Shown piece after piece: positions 55,200 through 64,000 of a stretch of 64,000 nucleotides of DNA. Numbering within the stretch: position 1 is the stretch's first letter; the number at the start of each line of letters is the position of its first letter. The stretch is from Cunninghamia lanceolata. Taxonomy: Eukaryota > Streptophyta > Pinopsida > Cupressales > Cupressaceae. The DNA is taken from contig BSBN01000252.1 in NCBI GenBank assembly GCA_027924645.1, positions 1,364,001 to 1,428,000 of the forward strand. Direction: 5' to 3'. A program made the position numbers and the translations under genes. Below the pieces are notes generated by a model. That model had not been told where the DNA came from and searched no databases. It saw nothing but the letters and a program-made list of their open reading frames with translations.

Positions 55200-57890
55200 A
55201 TACCTATTTGGTGGTACCTACACTCATATGGATGTTGGATGAAGTTCTTTCATGGTGATGTGATCCCAAGGTATGGGGTTGGAGGATTAAAAACCAAGGT
55301 TGTCACTACTAATCAAATGCATGTGGAGGTAACAATAGTTTATAGGCATGGGAATGGTTTATAGGTCACCAACCTTGTGTTTTGAAGCCATTTCTAGGCA
55401 TTGTACGGCCTTGAAGGCATTGTAGAATGGTTGGATATGGTAATAATCTCAATCACCTTCCTGTTACATCAAAGTTCATTCATTTTAGTTAAGATTTGTG
55501 TGAGTTATTGTGGATTTACTTCAGACTGCTAAAACCCTCAGTTAGGGTAAGTAGAGACAGAAATAATTATGTTTCTCCTTTATTAATTGGTGGAATCTTC
55601 TGGTTTCTTGTGAGATTATCCTACTATGAATGTTCTTTCATGTTTAAGTGGATTTAGGGTAAAATCATAAAGATAAGATGTGAGGGAATGAAGTTTTTTA
55701 ACTGAAAAACTGTGTGTACAGTCTGTGAACAGAGTAATTATGAAGGTTAAGCCCTTAGGGTTTTGTGAAAATACTTTGTAAATGAACTTTGATGCTTTGA
55801 AGAGCATATACCAGTCAAACTAAACATGTCCCAAGCACTGGACAAGTGTACTTTGGTCAGGAGTTAGTAAAGCAACAAACCCTTATGCAAATTAGGCCTA
55901 ATTAGGCCTAAATCTGTCTAAGACAACAATATTTGAAGCTTGTGTTGTAAAAGTTTTGATACCCATTTTGAATATGTTTTAGATCTACAAGGAGGGCATT
56001 GAAAAGTGTGGATAGACTTGTGTAATAGTTCTTAGATTGTGAATGAAGCCCTGACAAATAGGTTGGCAGACCTACAAGCATTGCAAACAGGGTATGAAGG
56101 AACCAGTGACAGTAAGAACTTTAAGGGCTTTGATGATTAAGTGTGAGTTCTTGGTTGTTTTGGTTAAGAGATTACCAAGGTATAATTTGATCTCATTTGA
56201 TATAAGGTTTGGTGTAAGCATGAAGTCAAAAAGTTCATTGCTTTGACTGATCTGTCTAATAATAGCCCTGTTTTGGAGACTAAAATGAAAGTACAATATA
56301 TGATTTTGTTAAATTGTCAAGAATAAAGGATGGGAGATGGTTTACATTTGTTTGAAGTGAAATGGAATGGAAATTGTGTGGTCTATATTAGCCTAAATAC
56401 TGTTTTGGGTCAGATTACTTGATGTTGAGTTGAAATTGTGAAGTTTAGGACAGTCATAAAGAGAGTTAATGGTAAAATGAAAGGGCAAACTGGGTAATTG
56501 TTTGTTTTGATCAAGATGAATTTGACTAAGGTGTTTGAAGGTCTAGTAATGGTTTGGAACTCTAAAACAAAAGTTGAGTGTTTATGTTGAGTTTTGTGAA
56601 GGGAAATATAGTTGAATAAGTGTGTCAAAAGAAGGAAAGTTTAAATAAGTTGAGGAAAGTTTAAGAAAGTTTAAATAACTGTGTGAGGAAAGTTTGAATA
56701 AGTTGAGTGTTTATGTTGAGTTTTCTGAGTACCCTCACCTCTCGCTCTGGCTTTCCTCCTGCCAAATGGTTCCTAGTCTTCCTCCTCGACTCAATGGCCT
56801 TGCAACACTCGTCCAGTGAAGTCTCGCAACTCTCCACTCAGGGGCTGGATGCAGTGGTTCTTGGTGCAACTCTCCAGTTAGGGTCTCAGTGTAGTATGCT
56901 ATGTCGTGCTCATATGCGCGCGGGGCCAAAATTTAAAATATATAGTTTATATATATGCTATGTCAACATATAGTTTATATACAAAATATATATGCTATGT
57001 CAACATATAGTTTATTTTATTTTCTACAAAATATAATTTTTGTATGGTGGCTTGCTGAGCTTATATAGCTGGTTTTATCTTTCTTTATAATTTTTGATGA
57101 TTTATTTCCTATGACATGATTGAATATTATCTACAGTCCTAGTGATTGTTAAAAAGGCTTATGATATGTGATGTTTAATCATGATGGATGTCTAAGAATC
57201 AGTGATTGAAATACTACTTGACTAAAGATTGAGCTATCTGATATTTTGTTATTTAAACATCATGGAAGAAATGCTTGCAATCAATGTCTTATTAATGTAG
57301 CCTACAATGTTTCTTTTCATAGTTTTTTTTGGTCCTATTCTTGTTATGACTTGTTTTTTTCCATTGGTATATTACAGTAATGGGAAGCATATCTAGTGAA
57401 TCGATTCTTTCAGTCTCTTTGATTCTTATCCTTGTGCATAACGAGTTTTCTTCTATCCTAGGAAGGACAAGATGCCTTTATATAGCATGACCTCATGTTT
57501 GAGTCTCAAAACCCTCCCATATCTTCAACGCATGCATCTAGGCTAACCATGTCAAGTTTCACTCCATACAAGCACAAATTAAAAAAAATTAACGTTGGCC
57601 CCATTCACATGTCACTATGCAAGGTCAACATGAGGAAACGCTAATTTTTTGGGAATGAAATAACCAAAGATATGATCAAATAATATCTAATCATAAATGG
57701 TCGTAGAGTAATTAGGATTTGATCATATGGAAATTTCCATGAGAGCTACAATAGTTGTAACATCATGAATTAATTATGTAATGGCATAAAAATTAAAAAC
57801 ATCATGAATTAATTTTGTAACCATATAAGTCAAATATAATTCTATCAAGAAATCAATATCAAATAGATAATATAATTGCATAACTCATAC
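55200..57890. other. CACTA internal spacer, no gene recognised
   Basis: About 2.7 kb with no convincing reading frame. It has repeated GTGAGGAAAGTTTAAATAAGT pieces (56630-56710), a short GC-richer island (56735-56930) of unknown origin, and a small ATATAGTTTATATA repeat (56935-57015). It may be intron and promoter DNA between the large transposase and the SET/Transposase_24 genes. Confidence 0.45.
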
Positions 57891-57894
57891 ATTT

Positions 57895-58720
57895 CAATGT
57901 CATTGATCTTCTTCTTCATCCAAATATTTGTCTGTATCATCCAACCCAAATTCGACATTGTAAGGATTGGTCATATCATCATCATCATCATTGATATCAG
58001 TTTTGATAATGTCATCATCCATAGATATCATCTTCATGAACATTAACTCCTACATCATCATGATCTAGTTCCTCTTCTTCGACATCTTCGTCGGGCACAT
58101 CATCAACTAACTATTGATCTTGATCATCATCTACATCATCTTCTAGTTCTTCGGTATCTTCTTCTTCCACCACATTATACTTTACCGGCCTTCCTCTTGG
58201 ATCATGTCTAACAATAAATGAGCAACCCAATTTACCTAGAACCTCTAAGTAAAATACCTGCTCACATTGGCTTGGAAGAACATAGGGCTCATTTCCAGCT
58301 CACTCGATCGACCTTGTATTAACCATGGTAAATCCATTATCATGTTCAATAATAGTTCTCTTGGGATCATTTTCATTCAATCGTAGCTTGTACCATTGGA
58401 TGACGAATAGAACTAATTTGAAGGACTTAAAGTCACACTCAAGTATATCATCCAAAATCCCATAGTATCAATTTTCTGAGACTTCTGGATGTACGTCGCT
58501 TTTAGATGAAACATTAGTCACCTGAAAGACTGCAGTTATCCCAGAATCACAAGTTTTCTTCATGTCATCCAACTTTTTGATTCAAAATTTACAACCATTG
58601 CACCACATAGCCTTGTGGTGTTTCACTTGCAATATGTCAAACATGTAAAAATTATTGCATCGTCAGTTGATAAACATATTTATTCTTGGCCGGATGTATG
58701 CAAAGAAAAAAAACTCAACA
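57895..58720 (-). pseudogene. Large CACTA transposase (TNPD-like), C-terminal DUF4216 part
   Basis: On the minus strand the translation reads KKTCDSGITAVFQVTNVSSK (about 58565-58505) and PEVSEN, a stop, YYGILDDILECDFKSFKLVL. It goes on with FVIQWYKLRLNEND, NGFTMVNTRSIE, a stop, NEPYVLPSQCEQVFYLEVLG and a long acidic tail (DDDQDQ, EEELDHDD, LDDTDKYLDEEEDQ) ending near 57905. The YYG(I/V)L..I.E.D.....VLF..W pattern, the NTRS/L motif and ..PYVL.SQ..QVFY are the DUF4216 domain found after Transposase_21 in plant CACTA transposases. Several stops show decay. The catalytic Transposase_21 part is not in the window. Confidence 0.8.
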
Positions 58721-58779
58721 CATATATACATCAATATAATTGAAAATAATTAAATAATATGGGTGATTAATATATTTAT

Positions 58780-59010
58780 ACGTACCTATTTATCTCTTAA
58801 ACCATATGCTAAATCAATTTCCCTTGGTGTAACATTGGAATCTCCATTACGATGAGCTTCTTTAACTAATGAAGCCACACCTTCCCATGTTAATGCGTGA
58901 CCAGATTGTTGACATCGTTCAATCCATACCATCATCCAATCAAGATTGTTTGTAACATACAAATGTAGTGCATCCCACTCTCCACCAACTGTATCAAAAA
59001 AAATGAAATT
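58780..59010 (-). pseudogene. Upstream piece of the large transposase gene, unassigned
   Basis: The minus strand reads GEWDALHLYVTNNLDWMMVW, then IERCQQSGHALTWEGVASLV and REIDLAYGLRDK with a stop at about 58795. It is open for about 70 codons and lies just 5' of the DUF4216 part. I do not recognise the domain. It may be a linker of the transposase or a separate exon. Confidence 0.45.
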
Positions 59011-59302
59011 TACAAACGACGTATAATTAGTTAATTACCACGGTATACGACCTTAATTTATAATTGATGTACCTAAAAACCTAACATCCCACTACCAATG
59101 ATCTTATTATCTTTCATTGTTGGATGAATTCAAATTAAAGGAGTATGCACAAAGAATGAATTATGACCCTGAAGGGTACATTCACTCTTGTAAGAAAAAG
59201 TAAAACCTTAGTGGATACACCCATGCTCCTATACTGGGGGAAGATGTGTTTAAGAACAAAGAAGACAAAGAAGCAGAGGAGGTTATAGAAAATTTCATGA
59301 AG

Positions 59303-59390
59303 GTATTATACCCTAAATTACAAAATTTCAAAAGTATTATACCCTAAATTACAAAATTTCAAAAGTATTATACCCTAAATTACAAAATTT
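59303..59390. repeat. 31 bp tandem repeat, nearly three copies
   Basis: Units begin GTATTATACCCTAAATTACA at 59303, 59334 and 59365. A partial GTATTATGA follows. Confidence 0.95.
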
Positions 59391-59584
59391 GGTATTATGA
59401 GAGCCATCATTTGTGTGACAAGATCCATAGCATAGCCACCCATAACCATTAGTTCCATCGCCCTAGTTACAACTGACCAAAATACCATTACATCCACTTC
59501 AACAAGACTTTGAACCCTTCATACCGACCCAAAAAGTAGCAAGGATTTAGACTCGTGAAACAAACAACTTACACAAGATTTGAA

Positions 59585-59828
59585 ATCTTATGAGCTAAGG
59601 GTATATCGGCCTAGAATAGCCCCATCGTTGGAACCTTTCATTATGCTACACCGATGGTCCGATAGAGACAAGATAGTATTATATCAGTATGACAATGACC
59701 TATCGGAGTAACTTTTGAGTCATCCCACCAATAGATTGATGAAATTAAACATAGTGAACTTATCGGAATAACATGCAGATATCAGTGGAAACTGCATCAT
59801 GGTCCCGCTAATAGGCCGACAAAATTGG
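59585..59828. other. Right subterminal region of the CACTA element, TATCGG motifs
   Basis: Plus strand ATATCGGCC, ACCGATGGTCCGATAG, CTATCGGAGTAAC, TTATCGGAATAAC and AATAGGCCGACAAA. These are mostly inverted relative to the GCCGATA copies at the left end. Cut at 59829 by the LTR of element 5. Confidence 0.5.
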
Positions 59829-60354
59829 TGTAGACATCAAAAATTGTCCTAAGTTATCCTTCATCCAAAGATTTAATTAATTTTAATTAATTAAGTAAAT
59901 CTTACCTTTTGTACCATATTTCGTAAATAATAAATTCAATTTATTTATTATTTATCCATAAACCAAAACACTTCCCGAAAAATAATAAATTAAATAAACT
60001 TAATTTATTATTTTGTCCAAACTTTAACCTGAATTTATTTCACAAAAATAATACAAACCCATTACCATAACCCTAACCACCTTTTTACCTACCTTTTTCT
60101 CGATTCAACCGATCAAACCACTTTTGAAACCGTCTCCAAAACTTTATAAAAATCAAAAACTCATTCTCATTTACCCCCCGGCAACATTTACATTGGAGTT
60201 ATGCTAAAAATCTGAGCAACCACATTTTAATATTTTGGTAACATTTATATTTGTGTGGTTTTTATAGCTTTTATCATTAATCTTTTCTGTTGCTCTGAGT
60301 ATAGATTTTAGGGTTTTTGCAATAGTTTTAAATTTTTTGGCAAAAATCTATATT
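59829..60354 (+). repeat. Element 5 5' LTR
   Basis: Begins TGTAGACATC; about 525 bp, AT-rich. Its end is set just before TTCTGGTGCAAACAATGG (60353 onward) by analogy with element 1 (ATTCTGGCACACC). The exact last base is uncertain. Confidence 0.55.
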
Positions 60355-60355
60355 C

Positions 60356-60375
60356 TGGTGCAAACAATGGTGAAC
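60356..60375 (+). promoter_or_regulatory. Element 5 primer binding site (candidate)
   Basis: TGGTGCAAACAATGGTGAAC lies where element 1 has TGGCACACCTGTTGGGACC. The tRNA cannot be named from this. Confidence 0.35.
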
Positions 60376-63300
60376 TCGACGTGAACATGCCCTTAATCGG
60401 TTGTCTTGCAAAGTTTCGTGTGTTAAGTTTTTTGCAGTCAACAATGGTAGATGGAGAAGGATCTCACGAGGCTCGGTATCAGCTGCCATAAAAAAAAAAA
60501 ACTTTGCAATTCCTCTATTCAAAGTCTTGGTTTGCTCAATTCTTTTCTAGTAATTAACATTGTCTGAGTAACCTTGTGTCCCTCTGGTTTCCATTTTTCT
60601 GGTTTAAGGTTTCATCTGACAGCTTGAACTATTCTTTTATGACATTTATATGGAGACCTGTTTGTTGCTTGTGTACATCGTTCTCACTAAAACCTTTTTT
60701 TATTGACAACTCCCTGCCATCGATTGAGCTCCAATTTCAAGTCGTGTAAGTTGCAGATTCATTCTAGTGAATTTAGAGTGCATTCTAGTGCATTTGGAGT
60801 GGATGCAAAGGAAGACATCTTTTGTTTCAAGTACAGCACTTTTAAAGAAACGTTTGTAGTCCCATGTACTCCTGCAGATTCTGAACAATTGTGATGATTG
60901 GGGATTTGAGCGCTGATAAAAGATAATATCATTCTTACTTCAAAACTCAATTTGTATAACGTCTTTTGCAATCCAAACTTTTGTTCAAAAGATTTAAAGT
61001 GCTAATAATCGTTCTATGTACAAGATTTGTTTCTTCAAATCTGTGGTAATTGGAAAAATTGGAAGATTCATATGTGGTCAGATTGGTATAAACTCTTATT
61101 GAACTAATTGGACATTATTCATTGGCATCCATCTAACACATGACTGTTCACTATTATATTCAATATTTCCTTTACCTGATTGCGCTTTCCTGATTCTTTT
61201 ACTCATTTATCTTAATTTCTGGTTGCAGGATTGTCGTTTGACATCATTTCGGGATAGCTGATAAATGGTAGTAAATCTTAGATTGCTCTGTCCAATATGC
61301 GTCTTCATTGATACAAATCTTCATTATTTGTGAGAGCTGATCGCAGATTCTATTTTTTTTTTTGCATAGATTGTTAACGAATTTCAAGAACCACATTGCA
61401 CCTAGTGTAGTCAGTTTTTACTATTGCAGTATAATAATGAGTTAGATCTTCGATAATAACTACTTTTAGTGAGATTTGATGATGTTAAATTCTCTAGTAA
61501 TGTTTTAATCTTTACCCTAATCATTATTGCTAATCCTTAGGTTAATATCTTTTGTTAATCACTATTGTTTTAACGTATAATATTTAAAGGTTAACGTTGT
61601 AGGTTAAATAATACTCTTAAACATCAAACAAAAGAGCTATTAACTGTCAATGTAAATTTAACTTTTGGTCAAAAACCACATGTGAACAAATTCAAAGTAA
61701 ATCGCCAATAGTGGAGTTTGCAAAATCGCTAGAGTGCCATTTTTTAGCCCTAGGAGGCTATTTTATTAAAACTTGCATAACTTATTCAATTTTAATCAGA
61801 TTTTCGTGTTTTTGCAGGCATCAGAAAGGGGATTCAAAGGGCTTCACAATAGTATAATCCATTTACTCAAATTCATCTCCAAATTTCTGAATTGTTTGGT
61901 CTTGTTCTAACATTTTCTTGTAGCTACACACCTGTCAAAGATAAATTTTCAAACTACTGATCAATTTTTTGCAGGATCGATTGTCAAAGAATCTAATCTT
62001 GAAACATTGTGTCTTCATTTTATAGATTAGATCACATCATAAGCAAGGGTTAAAATTAACAAGTGTTTGCAATGTCTTGTGGTTTGCATTTTTGTCATTG
62101 AATGCGTATGCTCTTCTCTTGCGTCATTCGACACTCTTGAGAATCAAAAGCTTTCCTTTGACATTTTGTATAACCACCCACACATTTGGATTTGGAATTA
62201 AAATGAACCCCATGCGAGTGTGAGGCAAATAGGTTGTGTATGCTCTCTCCTTGCGTTTCGTGCGATCTGGAAGATCAAAAATAACGTGTTCCCTTGCTTT
62301 TGTTATCCTTAGAGTGGCCCTGCTCTTGAGACACATCCGCAAGGAGAACTCATTTGCAACCCCAAGCGGGACTTTCGTCCGGCCCGCTATATAAATTGAG
62401 GATAAGGTGAAAGCCAAGTCTAACTGGTATTAGCGCTTACCGCACAGTGCTAGCTTGAAAGGAGGTGTACCTGGTGTATATTAAAACTCCTAGTAGGGTT
62501 AGTCAAAGCCTTTAGTGGCTTGCTAGACGCTCGTAAGGTGCCGGTCCCCCGGATATTCACTAGAACCCTTTTGTGTAGTGGCCAAAAACCCTCTACTTGT
62601 TGATACAGGAGGAAACTCTGATAGCCGTCCCATATTTTCGCAGCTTATGGCAGAGATAGTAAGGTACCTCAGGATCTGCGCGTCCTAGGACCTGGAACTT
62701 GGTGTGCCTGAGAAGTGAGTGCACTGTAAGGGGGAGCCCGTACCCCAAGTTCCTAGAGCTATACACCATAAGTAGGCGCGGCTGGGTAAAACCAAGTGGG
62801 AACTCAACAAGTATTGTCCTTTCCTAGCCTAGGATCGTGCATGTTTACAAGTGTTTGCAAAACATCCAGGTGTCATAAAAAACAACCAATCAAGTTGTGT
62901 GTCTTATATGATTGTTGTGTGTGCATACCTAATCATCATCACCATTATAACTTGTCTCCTACATCATCAGCTAGACTTTCAAAATTGAGAATCTTTTTAT
63001 CCTCGTAGCACATCTCAAGTGGAATCTTGTCATTTTAAATCACAAGAAGCTCTTTCGATTGATCATTCATCCATATCCATTCCTAAAATCTCTTTTCACT
63101 AGTTAGTAGACCCCCATTGTCCTATTGATCATATATCAACATCCAATTAAGAGACAGACCTTTTCCTAATCAATCCCATAACGATCCATTTGCTTAAGAG
63201 GCCCTGACCATTCTTAAGTTAATGTATCTTTGTCATCTTATCTTTTCTACTCAATAAGCCATGTCTTCCTTTGAGTAGAGGTGGCATTTTGATCTCCTTT

Positions 63301-63534
63301 CTTCCTTAGGCATATCATCACCCTGAACGTTTTAAAGGAGCCCCTTATCTGTATCCAATCCTAAGGTCCATCCAGTCTCTTTGAGTCACCATTTTGACTC
63401 TATTTCTATCTTAAATCAAACAATTCATATCTACATCTTGATCCATATCATTTATCCCCACTTTTGGAGTCTTTCATATCATCCATATATATCCATCTGA
63501 GAGCTTTTTAACATTTCAATTGTCCTCTATTTTC
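60376..63534 (+). other. Element 5 leader
   Basis: About 3.1 kb without a convincing reading frame. The first 1.8 kb is AT-rich. From about 62190 to 62830 the DNA is much richer in G and C, with pieces such as GTGCCGGTCCCCCGG and GGGGGAGCCCGTACCCC. Pyrimidine-rich DNA follows up to the gag start. Confidence 0.5.
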
Positions 63535-64000
63535 ATGGTTACTACTCGTGCCCAAGCCAAGAAAAACAATATGGATTTCACTCCTCAAAACTGGCAACCT
63601 CAATCCTCAAGATTCCTCAAAGAAGAGCCCATCCATGAGCAAATCAATCCTTCCCAACAAGATACTGGATCATCATCACATTTTCATAATGATCCACTTG
63701 GAGACCTTACAACTTATGTAGATGTTCGAGATGACGTATCCGACCAACCGTTACTCCCAAAACTCCTAAACCCACAAATGACTATACTGAAACGAATCCA
63801 ATTGCACTTCAAATTCAACAAGATCCTGAAACATTGCAACTTGTTCATCTCACCATGGATCATGATCCTGATTATTTTATGCAATACCTTTATGATTGTG
63901 GAGCTAGAGTCCCTGATGATATTTATGAGAGAGAAAAAGCACGAAGAAAAGTAGAAAAAGCTAAAGCCAAAGCTCAGGCTACTTCCTCTCTCCACCAATC
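63535..64000 (+). pseudogene. Element 5 gag, N-terminal part
   Basis: The start MVTTRAQAKKNN at 63535 fits the Tat-clade Gag start. After about 70 codons the frame must shift near 63745. In the next frame, QLVHLTMDHDPDYFMQYLYD, CGARVPDDIYEREKARRK and VEKAKAKAQATSSL read to the window end. One frameshift is therefore present unless it is a sequence error. Confidence 0.7.

Larger units (their letters stand above)
49801..59828 (-). mobile_element. CACTA (En/Spm-type) DNA transposon remnant carrying a SET-domain frame
   Basis: It starts inside the copia RT at about 49800 (GGAACTACTATATTTGACTAC). ACTACTA there may be a mutated CACTA end. Minus-strand genes in order: DUF4216-type end of the large transposase (58.7-57.9 kb), SET-domain frame (55.2-54.5 kb), Transposase_24 gene (54.1-51.7 kb). 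GCCGATA motifs cluster near the left end (50690-51030) and TATCGG motifs near the right part (59585-59828), as expected for inverted subterminal arrays. The right end is not seen, because element 5 is inserted at 59829. Confidence 0.65.
59829..64000 (+). mobile_element. Element 5: Tat-like Ty3/gypsy retrotransposon, 5' part
   Basis: The LTR start TGTAGACATCAAAAATTG (59829) is like that of element 1. The LTR ends near 60354, a PBS-like site follows, then a leader of about 3.1 kb and gag with the MVTTRAQAKK start at 63535. The remainder lies beyond the window. It is inserted in the CACTA element. Confidence 0.7.

Noticed and set aside
56707..56973. Possible small gene on either strand
   Set aside because: Short frames on both strands, no motif, and likely a GC-richer spacer.
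62380..62560. tRNA gene in the GC-rich leader block
   Set aside because: Pieces such as GGTATTAGCGCTTACCGC look tRNA-like, but I cannot form a cloverleaf with a proper T-loop and acceptor stem.

Overview
The window looks like nuclear DNA from a plant with a very large, repeat-packed genome. A gymnosperm (conifer-like) source is my best guess, from the mix of old Ty3/gypsy, Ty1/copia and CACTA elements and the plant-type gene fragments; nothing in the sequence proves it. I see no intact host gene, rRNA, tRNA or CRISPR array. Almost every coding stretch is a decayed transposable element (TE), and many are nested in one another.

Left part (1-24.1 kb), minus strand. A Tat-like Ty3/gypsy element (element 1) has its 5' LTR at 14963-16177, a 2.8 kb leader full of short repeats, gag, protease with a G-patch, RT, two RNase H domains and integrase ending near 4374. 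Element 1 sits 33 bp inside the 3' LTR of a chromovirus (element 2, 16178-22570, 5' LTR 20925-22570). Element 2 in turn abuts a LINE-like RNase H fragment (22.6-24.1 kb). No 3' LTR of element 1 and no remainder of element 2's LTR is seen between 1 and 4374. Instead that stretch holds, in the sense direction of element 1, a chimera of two decayed host-gene copies: the N-terminal part of PP4R3/SMEK (926-2129) joined to the N-terminal part of a TMEM214-like protein (66-912).

Middle part (24.3-39.8 kb). Element 3 (24301-30069, plus strand) has LTR-like direct repeats with about 8% divergence, a polypurine tract, and one long decayed reading frame of unknown family with a coiled-coil end. It shows no protease, RT or integrase. 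A 2.8 kb stretch of unclear origin follows, then a 3.1 kb solo LTR (32904-36009) with a perfect 5 bp target duplication. Next comes a related 3' LTR of a minus-strand chromovirus (about 36.4-39.64 kb), with its polypurine tract and the end of its chromodomain.

Right part (39.8-64 kb). That chromovirus is cut by a copia element (element 4, plus strand, 5' LTR 39813-41829, PBS 41831). Element 4 itself carries a 538 bp solo LTR inside its LTR (target duplication TGCCA), a 4.9 kb non-coding insertion inside gag (candidate duplication CATGC), and a CACTA-type DNA transposon that breaks its RT at about 49.8 kb. The CACTA element has remnants of the large transposase (DUF4216-like), a Transposase_24 (Ptta/En/Spm) gene and, on the same strand between them, a SET-domain reading frame. 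A second Tat-like element (element 5, plus strand) cuts the CACTA end at 59829; its gag begins at 63535 and runs out of the window.

The points that most deserve a second look are the SET domain inside the CACTA element, the PP4R3-TMEM214 chimera that may be cargo of element 1, the unknown long reading frame of element 3, and the repeat-rich leader of element 1.
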